A stretch of 6,318 nt of DNA from positions 1 to 6,318 of the forward strand of contig JAKOSZ010000374.1 in the NCBI GenBank assembly GCA_029776555.1, written 5' to 3'. The notes beneath the pieces are model-generated. The model was given only the letters and a program-made list of their open reading frames with translations, ran no database searches and had not been told where the DNA came from. This document shows positions 1-6,011 of the stretch, piece by piece (positions within the stretch are counted from its first letter, which is position 1; each line of letters begins with the position of its first letter). The stretch comes from Bacillota bacterium (lineage in GTDB: Bacteria > Bacillota > Clostridia > Acetivibrionales > JAKOSZ01). The position numbers and the translations under genes were made by a program.

Positions 1-589
1 ACTTGACCCCGTTCTTGTTCTGAGCGACCCCGACGCCGATCTCGGAGTAGCTGCCGCTTAAGATATTGCTCCTGTGACCCGGTGAGTTCATCCAGGCGTT
101 CATTACCTCCTGGGGAGTCCTCTGACCCTTGGCGATATTTTCGCCGGCGGCGGTGAACCTGATGCCGAAGGACTCCATCATCTTAAAGGGCGAACCGTAC
201 GTCGGTGAAGTGTGGGAGAAGTAGTTCCTGGTTGCCATGTCCTGGGACTTGTACCTTGCCACCCTTGAGAGCTCCCAGTTAATCTTCAGCGGCGCCAGTC
301 CCCTCTTTTGCCTTTCCACGTTGACCAGCCGGGCCACCTCGTTTTCCAGGGCTTTTACGGAGTCAATATTGGGTATGGTGATCTTTTGGCCGGGGTAGAT
401 GAGGGAAAGGTTTTTAATGTGCGGGTTTGCGGCAGCCAGCTCGCTTAAGCCGACCTGGTACTTGACCGCAATTTTCCACATGCTGTCGCCGGGCTGAACG
501 ATGTGAACCTTGTTCTGAGCTGAAACCTGTGCTGCGGACAGCATTATGAAAACCAGCAGCGCCATTAAAACCTTTTTCGTGGAACGCAT
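1..589 (-). CDS. Exported LysM and CAP-domain (SCP/PR1, YkwD/SafA-like) protein, C-terminus cut by window edge
   Basis: Reading the minus strand from ATG at 589-587 gives 196 codons open to the window edge. Residues 1-24 form a signal peptide: basic MRSTKK, a hydrophobic core, and VSA before Gln25 as a likely cleavage site. Residues 27-73 are one LysM domain (HIVQPGDSMWKIA, then IYPGQKITIP), which binds peptidoglycan or spore-cortex glycan. Residues 85 onward are a bacterial CAP domain with its hallmark motifs: YFSHTSP (His126), GENIA (Glu150), SPGHRSNIL (His172) and SEIGVGV (Glu183). These match the conserved CAP cavity residues. Only the last strands, probably about 20-30 residues, are missing. 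A purine-rich GGGGTGA on the minus strand lies a few bases before the ATG and supports this start. Such proteins in Bacilli and Clostridia are secreted to the wall or spore coat; the exact role is unknown. The gene is divergent from homoserine dehydrogenase and is probably unrelated to it. Confidence 0.93.
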   Translation of the reverse strand, partial: MRSTKKVLMALLVFIMLSAAQVSAQNKVHIVQPGDSMWKIAVKYQVGLSELAAANPHIKNLSLIYPGQKITIPNIDSVKALENEVARLVNVERQKRGLAPLKINWELSRVARYKSQDMATRNYFSHTSPTYGSPFKMMESFGIRFTAAGENIAKGQRTPQEVMNAWMNSPGHRSNILSGSYSEIGVGVAQNKNGVK

Positions 590-647
590 AAAATCACCCC
601 GGAAAATATTATTTGTAGGGCTGCTCTTTTTATGGGTGGTTCATTCT

Positions 648-687
648 AGAAGTTTTGTCTGAAAAGCGGAAGGCAGTGTAAACTTCT
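648..687. repeat. Inverted repeat in the divergent intergenic region
   Basis: AGAAGTTT at 648-655 and its exact reverse complement AAACTTCT at 680-687 are separated by 24 bases. Inside, a symmetrical tgt/tgt internal loop is followed by CTG/CAG, so the dyad continues for three more pairs. No T-run follows on either strand, so it is not a rho-independent terminator. Its place between two divergent genes would suit an operator, but no regulator is identified. A chance origin cannot be excluded. Confidence 0.4.
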
Positions 688-711
688 TGCAGCTGGCTGG
701 AGGAATTGAGA

Positions 712-762
712 ATGAAGATGAAGAAAAAAGTATTCAAGCGACAGGAATTCTTTGCATGTTAG
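712..762 (+). CDS. Possible 16-residue leader ORF upstream of homoserine dehydrogenase
   Basis: ATG at 712-714 opens a short frame, MKMKKKVFKRQEFFAC, ending at TAG 760-762. A strong GGAGG at 699-703 sits 8 bases before the ATG, which is ideal spacing and the main reason to list it. The peptide is very basic and ends in Cys. It lacks the runs of Thr, Ile or Met codons expected of a classic amino-acid attenuator for this pathway, and no terminator/antiterminator pair follows. Its end overlaps the predicted promoter of the next gene, so both can only work if transcription also starts further upstream. It may be a real leader peptide, a remnant of a lost gene, or a chance ORF. Confidence 0.25.
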   Translation: MKMKKKVFKRQEFFAC

Positions 763-780
763 TTCCCGCAAGGTTAAAAT
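752..780 (+). promoter_or_regulatory. Candidate sigma-A promoter for the hom transcript
   Basis: TTGCAT at 752-757 (-35, only the TTG is consensus) is followed after exactly 17 bases by TAAAAT at 775-780 (-10, five of six matches). A second possible -10, TATTAT, lies at 780-785. Transcription would start near 787-792, leaving a leader of about 40 bases before the ATG at 830. Confidence 0.45.
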
Positions 781-807
781 ATTATATATGGGCTTTGGAT
801 TTTTCGC

Positions 808-822
808 AAAAAAAAAAAGGAG
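808..822 (+). promoter_or_regulatory. A11 tract and ribosome binding site that fixes the hom start
   Basis: Eleven consecutive A residues at 808-818 run into GGAG. The Shine-Dalgarno AAGGAG at 817-822 is 7 bases from ATG 830 but only 1 base from ATG 824. This favours ATG 830 over ATG 824 and over the upstream in-frame TTG at 752. The A-tract lies in the untranslated leader if this start is right. Confidence 0.75.
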
Positions 823-829
823 CATGGAG

Positions 830-2110
830 ATGGAAGTCGGGATAGGCTTTTTAGGCTTTGGCAACATCGGAAGCGGTGTTTTTAACATAATTAAGGCCAA
901 CGGGCAGGAAATAGAAAAGCGTGAAGGGCTTCGGCTGACGGTGAAGAGGGCCCTTGTAAGAGATATAAACAAAAAGAGGGGTGTGGAGGTTGACCCGGGG
1001 CTCTTTACCGCCAACCCGGAGGATGTGCTTTCGGACCCGGGGATTTCAATAGTGGCTGAGTTTATGGGAGGCGCGGAACCTGCCAGGGAGTATATATTAA
1101 GGGCGCTGGAAAAGGGAAAGACGGTGGTCACGGCTAACAAGGAGGTCATAGCCATACACTGGCCGGAGCTTCAGGAGGCGGCCCGAAAAACTGGAGCGGG
1201 CCTCTACTTTGAAGCCAGTGTGGCGGGAGGAGTGCCCATCATAAAGGCCATGGCGGAATCCCTCAACGCCAACAGGGTACTGGAAATTATGGGCATAATA
1301 AACGGGACCACCAACTATATACTTTCCAGGATGTCGGACGAGGGCAGGAGCTTTGAAGAGGTCTTGGCCGAGGCTAAAAGGCTGGGGTATGCGGAGCCCG
1401 ATCCCACCATGGACATTGAGGGCTGCGATACCATGTACAAACTGTCCATATTGGCCTCTATGGCCTTTCAAACCCGGGTGAGCGTGGAAGGAATATACCG
1501 GGAGGGTATCAGCAGTATAACCGTGGAAGATATCGAATACGGTAAGGAGCTGGGCTTGGCCATGCGCCTTCTGGCCATAGCGAAAAAGCAGGACGGCTGT
1601 TTGGAGGCCAGGGTCCATCCCACCTTTATCCCTCAGAGCCATCCCCTTGCGGCGGTGAGGGACTCCTATAACGCCATATTCATAAAAGGGGACATGGTGG
1701 GCAACCTGATGTTCTACGGGCGGGGAGCGGGGAGCCTTCCCACCGGAAGCGCTGTGGTATCGGACATAATTGCCGCCTGCCACAACCGGGGCAGGCACCG
1801 CGGCATGTTTGCGGGAAACAGTGGCGTCTGCCGGGAAGAGGCGAAAATTAACGGCAACTGGGAAACCGAGTTCTTCCTGAGGCTGACGGTTACCGACAAG
1901 CCCGGGGTCCTGGCAAAGATAGCCGGCGTCTTTGGGAAACACCAGGTGAGCATTGCGTCGGTAATCCAAAAGGGCCACGACAGGGATACGGCGCCCCTCA
2001 TATTTGTAACCCACAAGGCCCAGGAGCTGTCCATGAGGAGGGCTGTGGAAGATATGAGGCATATTCCCGAGGTAGCGAGAATAGAAAACCTAATCCGGGT
2101 GGAGAGGTAA
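830..2110 (+). CDS. hom: Homoserine dehydrogenase with C-terminal ACT domain (EC 1.1.1.3)
   Basis: The enzyme reduces aspartate semialdehyde to homoserine with NAD(P)H in the cytoplasm, the branch step to threonine and methionine. The 426-residue product has the usual length for the ACT-bearing bacterial form. Residues 5-17 are the Rossmann start (GFLGFGNIGSGV, GxGxxG). VTANKE (Lys104) and EASVAGGVPII (128-138) follow, then the family signature GIINGTTNYIL (155-165). GYAEPDPTMDIEG with Asp200 and Lys204 is the substrate and catalytic segment. FYGRGAGSLPTGSAVVSDI is at 295-313. About 348-420 is an ACT domain (LTVTDKPGVLAKIAGVF), the usual site of threonine feedback inhibition. ATG 830 is chosen because AAGGAG lies 7 bases upstream and the Rossmann strand begins at residue 3. 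An in-frame TTG at 752, with a weaker AGGA, would add 26 atypical residues. The next gene starts 31 bases downstream, so co-transcription is likely. No thrB, thrC or lysC is visible nearby. Confidence 0.96.
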   Translation: MEVGIGFLGFGNIGSGVFNIIKANGQEIEKREGLRLTVKRALVRDINKKRGVEVDPGLFTANPEDVLSDPGISIVAEFMGGAEPAREYILRALEKGKTVVTANKEVIAIHWPELQEAARKTGAGLYFEASVAGGVPIIKAMAESLNANRVLEIMGIINGTTNYILSRMSDEGRSFEEVLAEAKRLGYAEPDPTMDIEGCDTMYKLSILASMAFQTRVSVEGIYREGISSITVEDIEYGKELGLAMRLLAIAKKQDGCLEARVHPTFIPQSHPLAAVRDSYNAIFIKGDMVGNLMFYGRGAGSLPTGSAVVSDIIAACHNRGRHRGMFAGNSGVCREEAKINGNWETEFFLRLTVTDKPGVLAKIAGVFGKHQVSIASVIQKGHDRDTAPLIFVTHKAQELSMRRAVEDMRHIPEVARIENLIRVER

Positions 2111-2141
2111 ACACCCGTTAAATTTTAAGGAGGAGATCAGT

Positions 2142-3146
2142 ATGTTGAGAGTAGCCATGCTCAGCCGTTGGCACGTGCACGCCAGCGGGTACGCCAGCGA
2201 GCTTAAGTCCATACCGGGGGTAGCCATTACCGCGGTTTGGGACGAAGAGGAGGAGAAGGGCCGGCAGTGGGCAAAGGAACTGGGAGTTGACTTCGAGCCG
2301 GACTTGAAAAAGCTTCTGGCAAGAGAAGACGTGGACGCAGTCTGCGTCAATACTCCCACCAATATGCACACCAAGGTCATGGTGGAAGCTGCCAAAGCGG
2401 GAAAGCACATTTTCACCGAAAAGGTTATGGCAATTACCACCAGGGAAGCGGAGACAATAGCAAAGGCCGTCAGGGAGGCGGGAGTCAAGTTCTGCATATC
2501 CTTCCCTCACAGGACATATCCTTCCAACCTTTTTGCCAAAAAGGCGGCGGATGAAAAGCTATTGGGTGAAATTACACTGATGCGGGTGCGCAACGCCCAT
2601 AACGGAGCTTCCGCCAACTGGCTCCCCAAGCACTTCTATGACCCGGTGCAGTGCGGAGGCGGCGCCATGATGGACTTAGGGGCCCACCCCATGTACCTGT
2701 GCAGGTGGATACTGGGCAAGCCGGTGCGCATTACGTCAATGTTCAACAGCTTCACCGACAAGCCGGTGGAAGACAACGCCGTGTGCCTGATTGAGTTTGA
2801 AAATAAGGCAATAGCGGTTTCGGAAACCAGTTTTGTCTCCCAGGACAGCCCCTTTTCCCTTGAGCTTTACGGCACGGCGGGAAGCCTGTTTATCGGGGGG
2901 CCCGACGGCAGGGTAAATCTCATAAGCAACAAAACGGGGTCATCAGTTCCCGGCTGGATAATGCCGTCGCGGCTGCCAAAGCCGCTGCCAAGCCCGATAA
3001 GGCAGTGGGTATCGGGAATACTGGAAGGCGGCGAAATACATTTCGGGCTGGAAGACGGCATAGAGCTTACGGAGCTCATGGAGGCCGCCTACATATCCTA
3101 CCGTGAGAACAGGATGGTGGAATTTTCAGAGATTAAACACCTGTAG
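2142..3146 (+). CDS. Gfo/Idh/MocA-family NAD(P)-dependent oxidoreductase, substrate unknown
   Basis: A 334-residue protein of the length and two-domain plan usual for this family, which oxidises or reduces sugars, inositols and related compounds in the cytoplasm. The N-terminal Rossmann half (about 1-120) ends its second strand in AVWD (Asp34), an acidic end that usually favours NAD over NADP. TPTNMHTKVMVEAAKAGKH (71-89) is the standard family segment. The C-terminal half has GGGAMMDLGAHPM (172-184), where Asp178 and His182 are the expected catalytic-region residues. Two deviations stand out: the usual GxGxxG is replaced by MLSRWHVHASGY (6-17), and the EKP motif reads EKV (93-95), with Lys94 kept. 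These may mark a subfamily rather than damage. A perfect AAGGAGG (2127-2133) lies 8 bases before the ATG. The alpha-galactosidase follows about 60 bases later, which suggests a carbohydrate substrate, but this is inference. Confidence 0.92.
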   Translation: MLRVAMLSRWHVHASGYASELKSIPGVAITAVWDEEEEKGRQWAKELGVDFEPDLKKLLAREDVDAVCVNTPTNMHTKVMVEAAKAGKHIFTEKVMAITTREAETIAKAVREAGVKFCISFPHRTYPSNLFAKKAADEKLLGEITLMRVRNAHNGASANWLPKHFYDPVQCGGGAMMDLGAHPMYLCRWILGKPVRITSMFNSFTDKPVEDNAVCLIEFENKAIAVSETSFVSQDSPFSLELYGTAGSLFIGGPDGRVNLISNKTGSSVPGWIMPSRLPKPLPSPIRQWVSGILEGGEIHFGLEDGIELTELMEAAYISYRENRMVEFSEIKHL

Positions 3147-3207
3147 TCTGAAGACGCGAAAAAGGTGAAGGGCTTAAATTACAAAACAGCAAGGGAAGGT
3201 GTTGGAT

Positions 3208-5346
3208 GTGTATACCGTTGAACACAGGGACGGACTGCTTAATATCCTTTGGAACGGAAAGCCGGTGGTGGAGGGCATGGAAGCCGCCGCGACCCTGGAA
3301 GGAAACAGGACAGTCCCGTTGAAACTGAAATCCCACAGCCATGTTTTATCCGGCGGCGAGGGGGGCAGCCGGAGCGCCGCCTTCAGTTTCGAATACGGTG
3401 ACGAAGAAGAAAAGGTCAGCCTGGTTATAAAGTTTAACCAGGTGGAAAACCTGCTGACCTGCCGGGTAGAGGCTTATTGCATCAACAGCCACTACTGGAA
3501 CAAGGTGGTCACCTTTGCGCCCCTTGGAGGGGTTAAGCTTGGCGTAAGGAGCCTGGGACAGGTCCGGGGCCTCATGGCCAATTACCTGTACAGCGATTAC
3601 TGGACAAGGCCCTGGTTTAAAAAGGACCTGTCGGAACTTCCGCCAAGGACCCAGTCCCTCCTCTGGAATGACGGAGAGGTCTATCATTACCTCCTGCCGG
3701 TATGCGGAGACGTGGTAAAATGTGAACTCGCGGGCAACGGGGCCGGTTTTGATGTGCTGGTGTCGGCCTATGACGGCAGCTATACCAGTCATGTGACACC
3801 GGCCTTCATACTGGGAGCCGGGGAAAACCCCTATGACCTTCCTCAAAAGGCAGTTGGGGAAGGCTTCCGCTGTCTGGGCAGGGGATGGAAAACAGGCAGG
3901 CAAAGGCGTTACCCGGAGGTATTCGAATACCTGGGCTGGTGCAGCTGGGACGCCTTTTACTACAACGTAAGCGCAGACGGGCTTTTGAGTAAGGCCCGGG
4001 AATTCAAAGAGCTTGCCCTGCCGGTCAGGTGGATGATAATAGACGACGGCTGGTCGGAACAAGAGGGACGTCAGCTTCTGTCCTTTAAGGAAATCGCCTC
4101 AAAGTTTCCCAAGGGCTTAAAGGGCCTCACACAGGAGCTTAAGGGCAAGTGGGGCATAAAGTGGGTGGGCATCTGGCAGGCCTTTACGGGCTACTGGCAC
4201 GGAATACACCCGGAGAGCAGGCTGGCCCTGGAAATGAAGGATTACCTGTTTAAGACCAACAGCGGCTACATCATTCCCTATCCCGACGGGACAAAGGGTT
4301 TTGGCTTCTGGAACACCTGGCACAGCTACCTTAAAGAGCAGGGAGTGGACTTTGTAAAGGTTGACAACCAGGATTCGATTTCAAAGCTCACTGCCGGCAG
4401 CATGAGCGTAGGCCGCGCCGCCGCCGGGGCCCATCAGGCTTTGGAGGCTTCCGTCTGCCTGAATTTTGACGGCTGTATAGTCAACTGCATGGGCATGGCA
4501 TCGGAGCTCCTGTGGAACAGGCCGGCAACGGCGGTAGCCCGCAACAGCGACGACTTCTATCCCAGGAAAAAGGGAAGCCTGAAGGAGCATGCCCTCCAGA
4601 ACGCTTACAACTCCTTCTACCACAGCGCCTTTGTCTACGGGGACTGGGACATGTGGTGGACAGTCCATCCGGACAGTACCAGCCATGCGGTTATGCGCGC
4701 AGTAAGCGGAGGCCCCGTTTATATCAGCGACCCCCCGAATCAGACCGAAGCCGAAAAGATATGGCCGCTGGTGCTGTCTGACGGGAAGCTGCTAAGGTGC
4801 GACGGAGCGGGAATGCCGACGGAAGACTGCCTTTTGACCAATCCCAACGAGGAGCCCGTTGCCCTGAAAATATGGAACAGAAGCGGGAAGACGGGAGTTG
4901 TGGCTGCTTTAAACATCAACCTGGAAGGGAAAAGCGTCCGGGGCAGGGTAGGTCCCCTGGATGTCCCGGATTTAAGCGGGGAGAGATTCATTGTATACGA
5001 CCACTTCAGCGGCAAGGCGGTTAAACTCGATAGAGGGGGCAGCCTTGAGTTTTCGCTGGACGACGGAAGGGCAGCCCTTTACCTGGTGGTGCCCGAGGAG
5101 GAAAAGCTGACACCCATAGGGCTGGTGGACAAGTACATTTCCCCCGCAGGGATTGAGAGCGTGTTTACAGGCGAAGATGAAGTTACGGTGGTCCTCAGGG
5201 ACGGAGGAGTATTCGGCTTTGTGTGCGATGGAAAGCCGTCGGTATATGTGAACGGTGAGAAGAGGGACTATGAAGAGGGCGACGGTTTGTTCCTCCTGGA
5301 CATAAAAGATGTTAAGGGGAAGGTAAGTGTAAGAATACAGTTTTAA
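3208..5346 (+). CDS. Sip1/raffinose-synthase-type alpha-galactosidase (GH36), probably cytoplasmic
   Basis: A protein of about 712 residues related to the plant raffinose synthase / seed imbibition protein family within GH36 (clan GH-D, retaining). Bacterial members are expected to hydrolyse alpha-galactosides such as raffinose or melibiose, but specificity cannot be read here. About 1-230 is a beta-rich N-terminal domain. The barrel carries YLGWCSWDAFYYNV (from 241), WMIIDDGWS (275-283), GIWQAFTGYWHGI (321-333), FVKVDNQ (382-388; Asp386 the likely nucleophile), RNSDDFYP (445-452; Asp449 or Asp448 the likely acid/base) and YGDWDMW (477-483). A C-terminal beta domain follows. No signal peptide or membrane segment is seen. 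The start is uncertain: GTG 3208 has AAGG 8 bases upstream, while GTG 3199 and TTG 3202 are alternatives adding two or three residues. It follows the oxidoreductase on the same strand without a visible terminator, so the two are probably co-transcribed. Galactinol-dependent transferase activity is possible but unlikely in a bacterium. Confidence 0.9.
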   Translation: MYTVEHRDGLLNILWNGKPVVEGMEAAATLEGNRTVPLKLKSHSHVLSGGEGGSRSAAFSFEYGDEEEKVSLVIKFNQVENLLTCRVEAYCINSHYWNKVVTFAPLGGVKLGVRSLGQVRGLMANYLYSDYWTRPWFKKDLSELPPRTQSLLWNDGEVYHYLLPVCGDVVKCELAGNGAGFDVLVSAYDGSYTSHVTPAFILGAGENPYDLPQKAVGEGFRCLGRGWKTGRQRRYPEVFEYLGWCSWDAFYYNVSADGLLSKAREFKELALPVRWMIIDDGWSEQEGRQLLSFKEIASKFPKGLKGLTQELKGKWGIKWVGIWQAFTGYWHGIHPESRLALEMKDYLFKTNSGYIIPYPDGTKGFGFWNTWHSYLKEQGVDFVKVDNQDSISKLTAGSMSVGRAAAGAHQALEASVCLNFDGCIVNCMGMASELLWNRPATAVARNSDDFYPRKKGSLKEHALQNAYNSFYHSAFVYGDWDMWWTVHPDSTSHAVMRAVSGGPVYISDPPNQTEAEKIWPLVLSDGKLLRCDGAGMPTEDCLLTNPNEEPVALKIWNRSGKTGVVAALNINLEGKSVRGRVGPLDVPDLSGERFIVYDHFSGKAVKLDRGGSLEFSLDDGRAALYLVVPEEEKLTPIGLVDKYISPAGIESVFTGEDEVTVVLRDGGVFGFVCDGKPSVYVNGEKRDYEEGDGLFLLDIKDVKGKVSVRIQF

Positions 5347-5370
5347 TATGCCCGACTGGCTTTGTTTTGT

Positions 5371-5480
5371 CCTGGTGCCTTGTACGGCAGGGCCTTAAGG
5401 CGGGGCGAGCATCCTTTGGTTTTTCCGGGGTGTTTACCCCGCCGCTTATGGAGCTTAAGGAAGGCCTGCCGTACTCCAGG
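5371..5480. repeat. Long compound inverted repeat (stem-loop)
   Basis: GTACGGCAGG (5382-5391) pairs perfectly with CCTGCCGTAC (5465-5474). After a bulged G, CCTT (5393-5396) pairs with AAGG (5461-5464). Outside, CCTGG (5371-5375) pairs with CCAGG (5476-5480). Inside the loop, GGCGGGG (5399-5405) pairs with CCCCGCC (5437-5443), and a competing hairpin CGGGGT/ACCCCG (5426-5431 / 5436-5441) has a 4-base loop. No T-run follows. The nested, partly alternative pairings exceed what a simple terminator needs. Confidence 0.6.
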
Positions 5481-5512
5481 GCTTATTGGCACCGCTTCGG
5501 ACTTTCCTGGAG
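5474..5512. repeat. Inverted repeat overlapping the compound stem
   Basis: CTCCAGG (5474-5480) is the exact reverse complement of CCTGGAG (5506-5512), with a small CCG-ctt-CGG hairpin (5492-5500) inside. The left arm is shared with the outer stem of the 5371-5480 structure, so the two foldings are mutually exclusive. That arrangement could give alternative RNA structures, or it may simply reflect repeated CCTGG words. Confidence 0.4.
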
Positions 5513-5532
5513 CTGTACAGAAAGGCGCAGTT

Positions 5533-5553
5533 TCAGCCGGCGGCCGCCGCTGA
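5533..5553. repeat. Near-perfect GC-rich palindrome
   Basis: CGGCGG (5538-5543) meets CCGCCG (5544-5549) with no loop, flanked by TCAG (5533-5536) and CTGA (5550-5553); a single C at 5537 breaks symmetry. This gives 10 pairs with one bulge. With no loop it is better suited to a DNA dyad, such as a protein site or a palindromic repeat core, than to an RNA hairpin. Confidence 0.5.
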
Positions 5554-5587
5554 TTTGAGAAGCCATTCCCCAAGGGGCATGAAAGGC

Positions 5588-5605
5588 GCGGCAATCCGCT
5601 GCCGC
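5588..5605. repeat. Short hairpin
   Basis: GCGGCA (5588-5593) and TGCCGC (5600-5605) form a 6-bp GC-rich stem with a 6-base loop. A smaller GGCT-gaa-AGCC hairpin follows at 5634-5644. Neither is followed by a T-run, and no function is evident. Confidence 0.35.
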
Positions 5606-5690
5606 ACTGGGGCCCTCTTAAAAGTAAATAAAAGGCTGAAAGCCCCGGTAAAAAAACCTGCTCCTGTTTTGATTCCCTTCCCTGCTGGGT

Positions 5691-5708
5691 GCGAAAGGCG
5701 CTTTTCGC
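5691..5708. repeat. Short hairpin within CGCTTTTC-rich sequence
   Basis: GCGAAA (5691-5696) pairs with TTTCGC (5703-5708) around a 6-base loop. The word CGCTTTTC occurs twice (5700-5707 and 5709-5716), with a further CGCTTT at 5724-5729. No function is evident. Confidence 0.3.
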
Positions 5709-5716
5709 CGCTTTTC

Positions 5717-5739
5717 AGTCTTCCGCTTTAAGACTTTTT
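5717..5739 (+). terminator. Weak candidate terminator after the alpha-galactosidase region
   Basis: AGTCTT (5717-5722) pairs with AAGACT (5730-5735) around a 7-base loop, and the right arm runs into TTTTT (5735-5739). The stem is only 6 bp and AT-rich, so it is weak. It is the only T-run hairpin I see between the alpha-galactosidase and the tRNA promoter. Confidence 0.35.
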
Positions 5740-5811
5740 AACCTTTCACGGCGGGGAGCGGAAGGGGGCCCCATATACCGGGAAACAGCATGCTAAAAGA
5801 AGCCTTTTCGC

Positions 5812-5840
5812 TTGACAAGTGGAATAGAGCTTATTATAAT
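5812..5840 (+). promoter_or_regulatory. Perfect consensus sigma-A promoter P1 for the first tRNA-Leu
   Basis: TTGACA at 5812-5817 and TATAAT at 5835-5840 are both full consensus with the optimal 17-base spacer. Transcription should begin near 5847, about 13 bases before the tRNA. Confidence 0.93.
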
Positions 5841-5859
5841 AACCTCAGCGGCACAGCGC

Positions 5860-5945
5860 GCGGATGTGGCGGAACTGGCAGACGCGCCGGATTTAGGATC
5901 CGGTGGTTAACAGCCGTATGGGTTCAAGTCCCTTCATCCGCACCA
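5860..5945 (+). tRNA. tRNA-Leu, anticodon TAG (reads CUA), first copy, CCA encoded
   Basis: A class II tRNA. The acceptor GCGGATG (5860-5866) pairs with CATCCGC (5935-5941), followed by A5942 and an encoded CCA (5943-5945). The anticodon stem CCGGA/TCCGG is perfect and encloses the loop TTTAGGA, giving anticodon TAG. A variable arm GGTT-AAC-AGCC, typical of leucine tRNAs, precedes the T-arm with loop TTCAAGT. One oddity: the T-stem (ATGGG against CCCTT) has a T-T mismatch at its second pair, which the second copy does not have. It is driven by its own perfect promoter and no complete terminator follows, so it probably also yields a two-tRNA precursor. Confidence 0.95.
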
Positions 5946-5963
5946 GAAAAAGCAAGGGCTCCG

Positions 5964-5992
5964 TTGACAAGGGGAAGAAAGTTTATTATAAT
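5964..5992 (+). promoter_or_regulatory. Perfect consensus sigma-A promoter P2 for the second tRNA-Leu
   Basis: TTGACA at 5964-5969 and TATAAT at 5987-5992 repeat P1 with the same 17-base spacer. The spacer differs from P1 at four bases, but both hexamers and the AT-rich flank are unchanged, so both promoters are probably active. Confidence 0.92.
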
Positions 5993-6011
5993 AACCTCAG
6001 CAGCACAGCGC

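Larger units (their letters stand above)
5347..5811. other. Gene-free, GC-rich stretch dense in inverted repeats
   Basis: About 465 bases between the alpha-galactosidase stop and the first tRNA promoter. Short frames are open on both strands, but they overlap each other, lack good ribosome binding sites and resemble no family I recognise. The stretch is instead marked by hairpin-forming repeats, listed separately: a compound stem at 5371-5480, a stem at 5474-5512, a near-perfect palindrome at 5533-5553, hairpins at 5588-5605 and 5691-5708, and a weak terminator at 5717-5739. It could be a repetitive palindromic element, a structured RNA, or decayed sequence. Confidence 0.6.

Noticed and set aside
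600..640. SigE-type promoter for the LysM/CAP gene on the minus strand
   Set aside because: An AT-rich stretch with a TAATAT-like box lies about 20 bases before the start, but the match to sporulation-sigma consensus is too loose to support a call.
752..829. N-terminal extension of homoserine dehydrogenase from TTG 752
   Set aside because: Family members start close to the Rossmann strand. ATG 830 has a much better Shine-Dalgarno, and the extension is low-complexity Phe/Lys around the A11 tract.
590..829. T-box, SAM or lysine riboswitch upstream of hom
   Set aside because: I searched by eye for the T-box AGGGTGG motif and for the conserved cores of these riboswitches and found none. There is also no terminator hairpin in the leader.
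1097..2062. Long minus-strand open frame opposite homoserine dehydrogenase
   Set aside because: It is antisense to a clear enzyme with all family motifs, has no recognisable domain, and fits a codon-bias shadow. The same holds for the minus-strand frames opposite the oxidoreductase and alpha-galactosidase.
5343..5731. Several overlapping 60-85-codon open frames on both strands after the alpha-galactosidase
   Set aside because: They overlap in different frames in GC-rich, stop-poor sequence full of inverted repeats, lack good ribosome binding sites, and match no protein family I recognise. No frame shows domain-like composition.
5795..5808. AAAAG/CTTTT hairpin just before P1 as a terminator
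   Set aside because: The stem is five AT-rich pairs with a 4-base loop and no T-run beyond the arm itself; too weak to call.
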